A DNA stretch of 64,000 bases. It comes from Cyanobacteria bacterium SIG27 (GTDB lineage Bacteria; Cyanobacteriota; Vampirovibrionia; Gastranaerophilales; Gastranaerophilaceae). The DNA is taken from NCBI GenBank assembly GCA_015152565.1, contig SUTT01000005.1, positions 1-64,000 of the forward strand, in the 5' to 3' direction. A program made the position numbers and the translations under genes. Under the pieces are notes generated by a model. It did no database searches. It worked only from the letters and a program-made list of their open reading frames with translations, and had not been told where the DNA came from. This document shows, piece by piece, positions 42,584 to 50,989 of this stretch (position 1 is the stretch's first letter; each line of letters opens with the position of its first letter).

Positions 42584-44280
42584 TGTTTTATAAAATTATC
42601 AGATATATAAATAATTTATTAACTTCGGTTGATACTTTTAATAAACACATTAACCAATATAAAACTATTTCAAAAGAGCCGGCGCTGCCATCTTATGCTT
42701 ATATTAATTGGGGAATGTTTTTGATTACCCATGGAAATAAGGAAAAAGGGCTTGAAAAGTTAAACCAAAGTATTTTAATGAATAAATCAAATCCTGAAGT
42801 TTACATGAATATTGGGGTAACTTATGCTCAAGTCGGCAAATTTGATGAAGCTTTAAAAAACTTCAGAAAAGCAGTTAGGCTCGATAATAATAACGCTCGA
42901 GCTTGGGGATATCTAGCAGGTGTTTATAGTGAGCTTAATGAAAACTCTGCTGCAAAATCTGCTTTTGAAAGGTCACTAAAGCTAGATAGAGCAAACCCTC
43001 ATACGTATTTAAATTATGGAATATATTGTGTTAAAAATAATCAAAAGGATTTAGCAAAAAATCTTTTTAAAAAAGCATATATACTTGACCCTGTCAATTT
43101 GCAACCTTTAATGATGTGGGGTCTTATTTTAGTTGAGGAAAATGAATTTAAAAGTGCATTTTATAAATTTGAAAAAATTGTTCAATCTCAACCATTAAAC
43201 GTCGACGCACTTTATTTGTGCGGTTTATGTTCTTTAAAAATGGGTAAATATCAAGATTGTATTGAATATTGCAAAAAAAGCTCAAGCATTCTTGTAGAAA
43301 AAAAAGAAAACTACTTGTTGCTGACTGAAGCCTATTTGAGCCTTGAAGATAAAGATAATTGTCTATCTTCTTTTGAAAAATATGAGCAATATTGTTTAGA
43401 TGATTGGAAGTATTATAATTCTTGGGGGATTGCACTTCAACATTGGGAAGATTATGAAGCATCTATTGATAAGTTTAGAAAATCAATTGAACTCAAACCT
43501 GATGAATTTATTGGTCATAATTCCCTTTCTTGTTCTTTGATTAAGCTTGATAGGCTTGATGAAGCAAAGCATGAAATTGATGAAGTTTTAAAGCTAGAGC
43601 CAGGCTACGCAAGTTGTTATTATAATCTTGGTCAAATTTATATGCGTCAAGAATTATATCAAAACGCAATTGATGTTTATAAAAAAGCAGTTTCGCTTGA
43701 TGCCAATTTAAAAAAAGTTTATTTTAATATAGGTGGAGCGTACCATTATTTAAACGATATTAAAAATGCTATGAAATATTGGCAAAAAGCTATTGATTAT
43801 GATAAACAGAACATTAACGCATATATTAATCTTGCTATGACATCTGTTAATAATTTGGATGATTCAACAAAAGCTTTACGATATATTAGAAGCGCTTATG
43901 AAATAAATAAGTATGAACCGAATGTTGTTTTTAATTATGGCTTAATTTTAATGAAAAGCAATGACTTGTATCGTGCACAAGAAAAGTTTGAAGAAGCGTA
44001 TAAGCTTGATTGTGATTTAATTATTACTCAAATAGCTCTTGCTGAGTGTAAAGTTAAATTAAATAAACCCAAAGAAGCCATTGAAATATTGGATAAAATT
44101 AAAGATAAAAAGCAAGAAGATAAAGACTATTTATTAACTAGAGTAATTGCTCTTAAGGAAATTCTAAAGCAAGAAGATGAAAATCAAGCAATAATTGATG
44201 AAATTAATCAAATTTGTGATAAAATACAAGAAGTATATGGCGATAGTGCCTTGGTCGAAGAGATAAAACAACAAAATTAA
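42583..44280 (+). CDS. Large TPR-repeat protein
   Basis: A 565-residue protein made of about fourteen TPR units (for example PEVYMNIGVTYAQVGKFDEA and ALKNFRKAVRLDNNNARAW). There is no signal peptide and no catalytic domain such as the O-GlcNAc transferase domain. It is coupled to the KdsC-like gene by a one-base overlap and could scaffold the neighbouring membrane and sugar enzymes. It is related in design to the TPR protein at 39387. Confidence 0.85.
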   Translation: MFYKIIRYINNLLTSVDTFNKHINQYKTISKEPALPSYAYINWGMFLITHGNKEKGLEKLNQSILMNKSNPEVYMNIGVTYAQVGKFDEALKNFRKAVRLDNNNARAWGYLAGVYSELNENSAAKSAFERSLKLDRANPHTYLNYGIYCVKNNQKDLAKNLFKKAYILDPVNLQPLMMWGLILVEENEFKSAFYKFEKIVQSQPLNVDALYLCGLCSLKMGKYQDCIEYCKKSSSILVEKKENYLLLTEAYLSLEDKDNCLSSFEKYEQYCLDDWKYYNSWGIALQHWEDYEASIDKFRKSIELKPDEFIGHNSLSCSLIKLDRLDEAKHEIDEVLKLEPGYASCYYNLGQIYMRQELYQNAIDVYKKAVSLDANLKKVYFNIGGAYHYLNDIKNAMKYWQKAIDYDKQNINAYINLAMTSVNNLDDSTKALRYIRSAYEINKYEPNVVFNYGLILMKSNDLYRAQEKFEEAYKLDCDLIITQIALAECKVKLNKPKEAIEILDKIKDKKQEDKDYLLTRVIALKEILKQEDENQAIIDEINQICDKIQEVYGDSALVEEIKQQN

Positions 44281-44297
44281 GCATGTGAGGTATGCAA

Positions 44298-45557
44298 ATG
44301 GGGTTAATTGTACAAAAATTTGGCGGAACATCAGTAGCAGATACTGCTAAAATTAAGAATGTGGCTCAAGCCGTAATTAAAGAAAAATTAAACGGCAATA
44401 ATGTCATAGTTGTTGTTTCTGCTATGGGACATACAACGGATAATCTTTTAAAGCTATCAAAAGAAATTACTTCAAACCCATCTACTCGTGAAATGGATAT
44501 GTTATTATCTACGGGTGAACAAATTTCAATGTCGCTATTAGCTATGGCGATTAATGAAGCTGGGCATAGCGCAGTTAGCTTAACCGGATATCAAGTTGGT
44601 ATTAAAACAGAAAACTGCCATATGTGTGCTAGAATTGTTGATATTGAAACTGCTCGTGTTAAAAAGCTTTTAAACGAAGGTAAGATTGTAATTGTTGCAG
44701 GTTTCCAAGGTGTCTGTGAAGGCAATGAAATCACAACACTTGGTCGTGGTGGTTCTGATACAACAGCAGTTGCTCTTGCATGTGCTTTTGGGGCTGATAG
44801 ATGCGATATTTATTCTGATGTTGAAGGGGTTTATACAGCTGACCCTCGTGTAATTAAAACTGCTAAAAAATTAGATAAAATTTCTTATGAAGAAATGCTT
44901 GAACTTGCTCGAGTTGGCGCAAATGTTTTACACCCAAGGTCAGTTGAAACCGCAAAGCCTTATAAAATGCCAATGAGGGTTAGAAGCTCATTTAAACTTG
45001 ATGACTTAGGAACTTTGATAATAGGAGTTGAAGAAATGGAATTAAATAAACCTGTTACTGGTTTTGCTTGTGATAATTCTCAAATTAGAATTGTAATCTG
45101 TGATGTTGTAGATGAACCTGGTAACGCCGCTAAATTATTCAATTTACTTGCAAGCAAAGATTTAAGCGTTGATATGATTATTCAATCTTATGCAAGACAT
45201 TCAAACAACACAAATGATATTGCATTTACTATTGCAAAATCTGATTTAGATAAATTCAATTCTTTAAAAGACGATATTAATAATATCGTTAAAGCAAGTA
45301 ATATTCTTGTTGATGAAGACATTGCAAAAGTTTCAATTGTTGGTGCTGGCATGATTGATAGACCGGGTATTGCTGCTAAAATGTTTGATACTTTAGCAAC
45401 TTCAAACATCAACATTAAAATGATTTCAACAAGTGAAATCAAAATCTCTTGTCTTGTTGAAAAACAATACGGTGAATTAGCAGCAAAAGTTCTATGCCGT
45501 GCTTTTGATTTAGATGGCGCCGCTATTGCTGATGTTAAAGGTGATTTACCAGACTAG
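44298..45557 (+). CDS. lysC: Aspartate kinase
   Basis: A 419-residue enzyme phosphorylating aspartate, the first step to lysine, threonine and methionine. It has LIVQKFGGTSVADT, LLSTGEQISMSLLAM, TLGRGGSDTTAVALA and two C-terminal ACT domains (about residues 265-419) for feedback control. The ATG at 44298 has GAGG seven bases upstream; the ATG at 44292 is too close to it. metX at 52087 uses homoserine derived from the same pathway. Confidence 0.95.
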   Translation: MGLIVQKFGGTSVADTAKIKNVAQAVIKEKLNGNNVIVVVSAMGHTTDNLLKLSKEITSNPSTREMDMLLSTGEQISMSLLAMAINEAGHSAVSLTGYQVGIKTENCHMCARIVDIETARVKKLLNEGKIVIVAGFQGVCEGNEITTLGRGGSDTTAVALACAFGADRCDIYSDVEGVYTADPRVIKTAKKLDKISYEEMLELARVGANVLHPRSVETAKPYKMPMRVRSSFKLDDLGTLIIGVEEMELNKPVTGFACDNSQIRIVICDVVDEPGNAAKLFNLLASKDLSVDMIIQSYARHSNNTNDIAFTIAKSDLDKFNSLKDDINNIVKASNILVDEDIAKVSIVGAGMIDRPGIAAKMFDTLATSNINIKMISTSEIKISCLVEKQYGELAAKVLCRAFDLDGAAIADVKGDLPD

Positions 45558-45560
45558 TAT

Positions 45561-46502
45561 ATGATTTTAGAAGTTGAAAAATTTTTAAATAAATATCAAA
45601 TTCAAAATAAAAAAGCCATAGTTGGGTTTTCGGCAGGTCCTGATAGCGTAACTTTGGCTTTTATTTTATCTAAATTAGCAAAAAAATATAACCTTGAAAT
45701 AATTTTGGCCTATTTTAACCACAATTGGCGCCCTGACGAAGCAAAACTTGAACAAGATTTTACTTTGGAATTTGCAAATAAAATTAACGCTCAATATTAT
45801 TTTGAAACCGCTCCATCTAATTGTGATAAAAACGAAGAAACTGCTCGAGAGCTAAGATATCAATTTTTTGAAAATGTAATGAAAAAATTTGATTGTGATA
45901 TTGTATTTTTGGCTCACAATAAAAATGATAATATTGAAACTCTTGTATATCGTCTAGTTAAAGGAACGGGTGTTAGGGGGCTTTGTTCGATTCCTGAAAA
46001 AAGAGACAATTACTATCGACCTTTATTAAATATTACAAAAGAAGAGATTTTAAAGTTTATCAAAGAAAACAATCTTGAATATAAAATTGATTCATCTAAT
46101 GAAGATGTAAAATATAAAAGAAATTTAATCAGAAAAGAAATTTTGCCTATTTTTGACAAAATTAATCCTAATTATTTAAATAATATTGAAAACTTGATTT
46201 TAAATGCTCAAATGACAAGGCAAATTGTAGATAATGAGCTCGATGAGTTAAAAAAAGAACTTTTAGAAAACAATGAAATTAATAGAGAAAAATATCTTTC
46301 AAAATCAAAAGCTCTAAGATATGAGTTTTTAAATAATTTTTTAGGTGATAAATTAAAATATAGAAATTATAAAAATATTAAAAAAATTGACGACTTTATT
46401 TTGGAAAATAAATCTTCTCAAATTTCGCTAAATAGAGAGTTGTTTTTAAAAGTAAAAAAGAATAAAATTTTCTTTGTGAAGCATAATAATTACGATAAAT
46501 AG
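45561..46502 (+). CDS. tilS: tRNA(Ile)-lysidine synthetase
   Basis: A 313-residue N-type ATP pyrophosphatase that turns C34 of tRNA-Ile(CAU) into lysidine so that it reads AUA. It has the P-loop VGFSAGPDSVTLAF (Ala where Gly is usual in SGGxDS), AYFNHNWRPDE, AHNKNDNIETLVYRLVKGTG and RNLIRKEILP. The C-terminal part is short, as in small TilS forms. It lies 6 bases before hpt, a common pair. Confidence 0.92.
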   Translation: MILEVEKFLNKYQIQNKKAIVGFSAGPDSVTLAFILSKLAKKYNLEIILAYFNHNWRPDEAKLEQDFTLEFANKINAQYYFETAPSNCDKNEETARELRYQFFENVMKKFDCDIVFLAHNKNDNIETLVYRLVKGTGVRGLCSIPEKRDNYYRPLLNITKEEILKFIKENNLEYKIDSSNEDVKYKRNLIRKEILPIFDKINPNYLNNIENLILNAQMTRQIVDNELDELKKELLENNEINREKYLSKSKALRYEFLNNFLGDKLKYRNYKNIKKIDDFILENKSSQISLNRELFLKVKKNKIFFVKHNNYDK

Positions 46503-46508
46503 GTAAAT

Positions 46509-47045
46509 ATGGAAAAAGATATTAAAGATTTAAAAATTTTAATTGATAATAAAACCTTAACTTCCAGAATTAAAGAACTTGCGGATGAAATTAATTCAAA
46601 ATACGATATTTCAAAACCACTTGTTTTAATTTGTGTTTTAAGAGGTGCTGTTATGTTTTATGCAGAACTTGCCAAATATCTTAAAATGCCTGTTAAAATG
46701 GAATTTGTTAGTTTATCAAGTTATGGAAATAGTCAGCAATCAAGCGGTAAAATTAAAACAATGAATTTAAATCTTCCGTCTTTTAAGGGTGAAAATGTTC
46801 TTGTTGTTGAAGATATTGTTGATACCGGTTTAACTTTAGACTTTTTAATTAAATTTATTAAATCAAATTGCGAAGCGCAAGATGTCAAATTAGCAGTATT
46901 ATTCGATAAAAAATGCGCTAGAAAATACGATGTCAAACCAGATTTTAGTGCATTTGATGTTGATAATAAATTTATTGTTGGTTTTGGATTGGATTATTGT
47001 GGTTTTTATCGCAATTTAGATTATATTGGATATTTTGAAGCTTAA
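46509..47045 (+). CDS. hpt: Hypoxanthine phosphoribosyltransferase
   Basis: A 178-residue purine salvage enzyme. It has LICVLRGAVMFYAEL, the PRPP loop VLVVEDIVDTGLTL, VKLAVLFDKKCAR and FIVGFGLDY. Pairing with tilS is widespread. It is the last gene of the rightward string that began at 39163. Confidence 0.94.
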   Translation: MEKDIKDLKILIDNKTLTSRIKELADEINSKYDISKPLVLICVLRGAVMFYAELAKYLKMPVKMEFVSLSSYGNSQQSSGKIKTMNLNLPSFKGENVLVVEDIVDTGLTLDFLIKFIKSNCEAQDVKLAVLFDKKCARKYDVKPDFSAFDVDNKFIVGFGLDYCGFYRNLDYIGYFEA

Positions 47046-47065
47046 ACCCCGCATTTTGCGGGGTT
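47045..47065. terminator. GC-rich hairpin after hpt
   Basis: AACCCCGCA and TGCGGGGTT form a 9-bp stem with a 3-base loop right at the hpt stop. The following T-run is weak (TAATTAATTATT), so termination efficiency is uncertain. It lies between convergent genes and could serve both. Confidence 0.6.
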
Positions 47066-47102
47066 AATTAATTATTAACTATTTAATTGTTGTTTTATTG
47101 AC

Positions 47103-49106
47103 TTATTGACCAAAAGCAATGGTGATGCATTCTTTAGGGTTAACCTTAGAAATTGGATTTCCAGATGGGTCAACTAAGTATGCAATCTCATCGCCTGTTG
47201 TTTGTAATAAGCCCATTGTACCCGATACTGCGGTTCTTGTTAAATCAATCGGAGCTTTAACGATTGTTTTTAAACCGTCTTGATAGCTTCTGCCTGCGGC
47301 TTTAAACTGCATTCCTAGTAATTCAGATGTACCAACACCAGCTTGATCTAATAATGCTTCTGCGGCATTTGAAATACCAATTGCTGCGCCACCTACAGTT
47401 CTGCCTGCTGTACCAATCACTGAACCTGCCCAAGTGAATGGAAGTTGAACTAATCTTAATACTGGGTTAATGTCTTTTTTGCGTTGAACTTGTGCTGTTA
47501 AGATTTGTTTTGGTAATTCCATTTTACAGCTTCCATGGCTAATTTGGTTGAATGAAAGTCTTAAGTTACCCTTGCAATTTTTGCTTGGTCTTGTAACTTC
47601 AACAACTTTACCACGCACGGTTGAGCCACATGGGAACGTTTGACCATTAATTGTAATATCACTCATTGTCGTAGCGCTAAATTGTTCACCAACATTAGCA
47701 TGTTTTGCATTAATTACGTCATTCATTGTTAATTGAAGAGTTGGAATAGTTACTTTTGTTTCTCTTTCAATAAATGTTTTTCCACCTAGGTCTTGGCTTG
47801 CTGTTTTTGTTGATTTATCATATCCGCCGGCAAGACGCATACTTTGTAGCATTGAGCTTGCTTCTGCACGAGTTGTTTTGTCGTTCGGTCTAATATAATC
47901 TTGATTTCTTTGATTTTTCAAAGCGCCATTTTCAATGGCTTTTGCTACATGCTGTTTTGCCCAGCAAGGAACAGATGAACCATCTTTATATTGAGATAAG
48001 ATTTGATCTGCTTTAGCATCATCCATTGGGCATTTTAAACCTTTTGAGATGATTGTTAAAGCTTCAGTTCTTGTAATATGATTATTTGGGTGGAATTTAT
48101 CGTTTGTCACACCTGCAATCATATCTTCTGCTACACCTTTTGAGATGTAATTGTGTGCCCAATGTGATCTTGGAACGTCTTTAAATGTTAAATTATCACA
48201 ATTTGAAGTTACATCAAGATTGTATCCCTTAACAACCATTGTTGCCATTTCTGCACGTGATACTTTTCGGTTTGGTTTGAACATTCCATCAGGATATCCT
48301 TCTAAAATACATTGTTCAGTTAAGCGGTTAATGTCGCCTGCTGCCCAATAACTATCAAATACATCAGGATATTGTTGTGATGTTACATCTGCCGCAGCTC
48401 CTGTAAAACCAAAGCAAGAGCATGGTTCTTTTGTTACTTTAATGATATCCATTGTTGTTGGTGAATATACATTTGGAGCAGCGTCACAGTTGTATTTTGG
48501 TAAGTCTGCCGAATTAATAACTGGAGCAGCACCTCCTGTTGGACAATTGCATTCAACAGGTACACCCATATCTATTGGCACAGCAGCGCCAGTGCAAGCA
48601 CAATTTGCGTTACTTCTGTAGTTTGGTGTTAATAAAGAGTCACCCTCGCTAATTCCTGCGGTGTTGTAAGACTCCCCCACTTGAGCATGGTCTGCGTTAG
48701 AATAGATTGAATTTGGGTAGGCATAAGTTTGCTGGTTTAGTGGTCTTGTTTCAATACAAGGGGCTGCGCCACCAGTTTGGCAGCCACAATCTGGCTTTTT
48801 TTCAACACAGCCGCAATCTGGTTTCTTTTCTTCACAACCACATGGTGCAGCTGCACCTGTTGTACATCCGCAATCATTGTTTTTGTTGAATAAGCCTGAG
48901 AAGAAATTTTTCTTTTCATTGCAACAGCAAGGATTTTGTTTGCATTTTGAACAAGTTGCATTGTCTGGTGTTACTATTGGAGCTTGTGCTCTTTCACATC
49001 CGCAATCAGGGGCAACAGGGCATGCTGCAAAACTCATCGGAACAGTTAGAGCAAGTGCGCAAAAAGTTGTAGTTGCACCTAATACTAATCTTTTTTTAAT
49101 AGTCAT
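47103..49106 (-). CDS. Cys-rich SLH-domain envelope protein
   Basis: A 667-residue exported protein: signal peptide (VLGATTTFCALALTVPMSFA), then about 200 residues dense in short Cys motifs (CGC, CSKCKQNPCCC, KKPDCGC repeated, each followed by TGGAAPC or TGAAAPC). Three SLH-like segments follow at about residues 250-420 (GDINRLTEQCILEGYPDG, DVPRSHWAHNYISKGVAED, CWAKQHVAKAIENGALKN). The C-terminal half has a beta-rich domain and Gly/Ala-rich helices. In cyanobacteria, SLH proteins of the outer membrane bind pyruvylated wall polymers; here it may link outer membrane and wall. AGGAGGAAAA precedes the ATG. Confidence 0.8.
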   Translation of the reverse strand: MTIKKRLVLGATTTFCALALTVPMSFAACPVAPDCGCERAQAPIVTPDNATCSKCKQNPCCCNEKKNFFSGLFNKNNDCGCTTGAAAPCGCEEKKPDCGCVEKKPDCGCQTGGAAPCIETRPLNQQTYAYPNSIYSNADHAQVGESYNTAGISEGDSLLTPNYRSNANCACTGAAVPIDMGVPVECNCPTGGAAPVINSADLPKYNCDAAPNVYSPTTMDIIKVTKEPCSCFGFTGAAADVTSQQYPDVFDSYWAAGDINRLTEQCILEGYPDGMFKPNRKVSRAEMATMVVKGYNLDVTSNCDNLTFKDVPRSHWAHNYISKGVAEDMIAGVTNDKFHPNNHITRTEALTIISKGLKCPMDDAKADQILSQYKDGSSVPCWAKQHVAKAIENGALKNQRNQDYIRPNDKTTRAEASSMLQSMRLAGGYDKSTKTASQDLGGKTFIERETKVTIPTLQLTMNDVINAKHANVGEQFSATTMSDITINGQTFPCGSTVRGKVVEVTRPSKNCKGNLRLSFNQISHGSCKMELPKQILTAQVQRKKDINPVLRLVQLPFTWAGSVIGTAGRTVGGAAIGISNAAEALLDQAGVGTSELLGMQFKAAGRSYQDGLKTIVKAPIDLTRTAVSGTMGLLQTTGDEIAYLVDPSGNPISKVNPKECITIAFGQ

Positions 49107-49148
49107 TTTTCCTCCTTTTATGGTTTTTGTTAATTTTTTTTCAAATTA

Positions 49149-49183
49149 AAAACGCACAATTTTATGTTAAAATTATGCGTTTT
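49149..49183 (-). terminator. Terminator hairpin after the HEAT gene
   Basis: A long stem (AAAACGCA and AATTTTA arms, one mismatch) with a 3-base loop lies 50 bases past the HEAT-gene stop and 43 bases before the SLH-gene start, ending in a T-rich run on the minus strand. Confidence 0.6.
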
Positions 49184-49236
49184 ATTTAATTTCTATTCAT
49201 TACCATAAAAGGTTATCTAAATTGCTAATTATTTTA

Positions 49237-49527
49237 TTATATTTCAGATAGAAGATAATCAGCCATCCATTGACATTCGCTGTTTTCAGTAGCTAGCGCC
49301 ATAAGAGGTTCTCTTGAACTTTCGCCAATTCTAATTAAGCTCATTGCAACAATTCCTCTTTGAATGCCTTTTAATGTTTGCAATTTTTCAACTAAAGCGT
49401 TAACAACTTTAGCGCCCATTGCAACGATTGTATTTTCAACATCATTTTTAGTTGTGTTATCAACGTCAGATAGTAAGTAGTCTAGTTTTTCGATAATATT
49501 TTCTTTTGGTGTTACAACAGCTTGCAT
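49237..49527 (-). CDS. Small HEAT-repeat protein
   Basis: A 96-residue all-helical protein with about two HEAT-type repeats (VENTIVAMGAKVVNALVEKL, IVAMSLIRIGESSREPLMAL). Such repeats bind proteins; similar ones occur in cyanobacterial bilin-lyase-like families, but no photosynthetic context exists here. GAGG lies upstream of the start. Single-gene unit with its own terminator. Confidence 0.7.
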   Translation of the reverse strand: MQAVVTPKENIIEKLDYLLSDVDNTTKNDVENTIVAMGAKVVNALVEKLQTLKGIQRGIVAMSLIRIGESSREPLMALATENSECQWMADYLLSEI

Positions 49528-49630
49528 ATTTTTCCTCTTTTTCTGATTTCTTATAGTATATACAAAAAAAATCGAAAAATCGGATTTCCTTATACAATCT
49601 TTATATCGTTATAAAGAAATTCAAAAAAGC

Positions 49631-50320
49631 TTAATCAATTGGTATTCTAAAGCCAAAAATGTTTGTATTATTTTCGTAACTTTTAGCTATCATTGAGCCC
49701 AGATGAGCGTTTATAATTTCTTTTGAAAGATATAACCCTAAGCCAACTCCGTTTTTGTTGTATAAACTAGAATGAGTTTTATATTTTTTGAAAATTTCTT
49801 TTAAAATTTCCGGTTCAATATAAGGGCTTTTGTTTGTAATTTCAAAAATGAATTGATTTTTTTGTGTTGTTAAATTTATCTCTACAGTTGATTTTTTAAA
49901 TGCATAATTTATACTGTTTGACAGCAGATTTTCAATTACTCTTTTAATTTGGAGTTTATCTGCATTAATGATTATTTTCCTTGAGCAATCAAAGGTGATG
50001 TTGAGTTCATAATATTTGATTAAAATATTTAATTCGTAAATTAGCGAATTGATTAATTCAACAATATCAAATTTTTCATAATTTAATTTTATTGTTTCAA
50101 AATTTAATTTGTTAACACTGTTAAAAATTTCAACAAGCTTATTTAAATAGTTGCAAGAATTTAAAGTAAGTTTTATTAAATCTTGCTCTTCTTGTGATAT
50201 TTTTTCACTTGCTGTTGTTAGAAATGATTGCAGTGCAGAAATTTGCGCATAAATTGGTGTTTTTAAATCATGAACTATTTTTGCAACATATTCGTCTTTT
50301 TTCTCTTTTAATTTTGCCAT
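49631..50320 (-). CDS. Sensor-less histidine kinase
   Basis: A 229-residue protein made only of a dimerisation/phosphoacceptor domain (KIVHDLKTPIYAQ, phospho-His) and a HATPase domain (VIENLLSNSINYAF, then GVGLGLYLSKEI). It has no sensor, membrane or PAS domain in front and no response regulator next to it. It must receive input from a partner protein. A TATAAT sits six bases before its ATG, with no Shine-Dalgarno. Confidence 0.85.
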   Translation of the reverse strand: MAKLKEKKDEYVAKIVHDLKTPIYAQISALQSFLTTASEKISQEEQDLIKLTLNSCNYLNKLVEIFNSVNKLNFETIKLNYEKFDIVELINSLIYELNILIKYYELNITFDCSRKIIINADKLQIKRVIENLLSNSINYAFKKSTVEINLTTQKNQFIFEITNKSPYIEPEILKEIFKKYKTHSSLYNKNGVGLGLYLSKEIINAHLGSMIAKSYENNTNIFGFRIPID

Positions 50321-50326
50321 AGAAAA

Positions 50327-50332
50327 ATTATA
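50327..50332 (-). promoter_or_regulatory. Leaderless-type -10 element for the histidine kinase
   Basis: TATAAT on the minus strand with exactly six bases (TTTTCT) before the ATG at 50320. Confidence 0.6.
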
Positions 50333-50383
50333 TTACATAAATATAAAAATGGAAATACAATTTATAAGAATAATGCAAATATA

Positions 50384-50977
50384 TTATCTAGATATAACAA
50401 AAACAACTTCTTGTGAGAAAAAGTTAGCAATATGCTTGATTAAAAAACCGCTTCTTGACTTGTTTCTTGTTAAATAAACCGATTTTTCAATTTTAATATT
50501 TCTTTTTTTGCAAAATTCAAAAAAGTCGCTAATTGTTAAAAGGTGGATATTTGGTGTGTCGTACCATTCATAAGGCAGTTGTTTAGATTTAGGCATTTTC
50601 CCTTTAAAAAATAAATAAAATCTTACTCTCCAATATGCAAAATTTGGAAATGAAACAATACATTTTTTTGAAACTCTAAGCATTTCATCGATAATCATTT
50701 CCGGGTACTTTGTTGATTGCAGAGTTTGGTTTAAAATTGCATAATCATAAGTTTTATCTTGAAATTCATCTAGACCTTTATCGATATCTCCTTGAATTAC
50801 ACTCAAACCCTTAACAAGAGCTTCTAATAGGCTATCTTGATTAATTTCAACTCCAAAACCTTTAACTTCTTTTTCTTTTTTTAATAGTTCAAGCAGCTCC
50901 CCGTTTCCACAGCCTAAATCGAGAACTTTGGAATTTTTTTCAATTAAATCGCATACAATTTTATAATTTAAATTCAT
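50384..50977 (-). CDS. metW: Methionine biosynthesis protein MetW
   Basis: A 197-residue methyltransferase-fold protein that partners MetX in many bacteria. It has SKVLDLGCGNGELLELL, GVEINQDSLLEAL, VIQGDIDKGL, YDYAILNQTLQ and SFPNFAYWRVR, all MetW features. It lies 12 bases downstream of metX. Confidence 0.9.
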   Translation of the reverse strand: MNLNYKIVCDLIEKNSKVLDLGCGNGELLELLKKEKEVKGFGVEINQDSLLEALVKGLSVIQGDIDKGLDEFQDKTYDYAILNQTLQSTKYPEMIIDEMLRVSKKCIVSFPNFAYWRVRFYLFFKGKMPKSKQLPYEWYDTPNIHLLTISDFFEFCKKRNIKIEKSVYLTRNKSRSGFLIKHIANFFSQEVVFVISR

Positions 50978-50989
50978 ATTTTTTATTTT

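Noticed and set aside
48707-49149. Overlapping frames on both strands in the Cys-rich region
   Set aside because: They are frame shadows of the repetitive SLH-gene N-terminus; only the frame with signal peptide and AGGAGG site is convincing.
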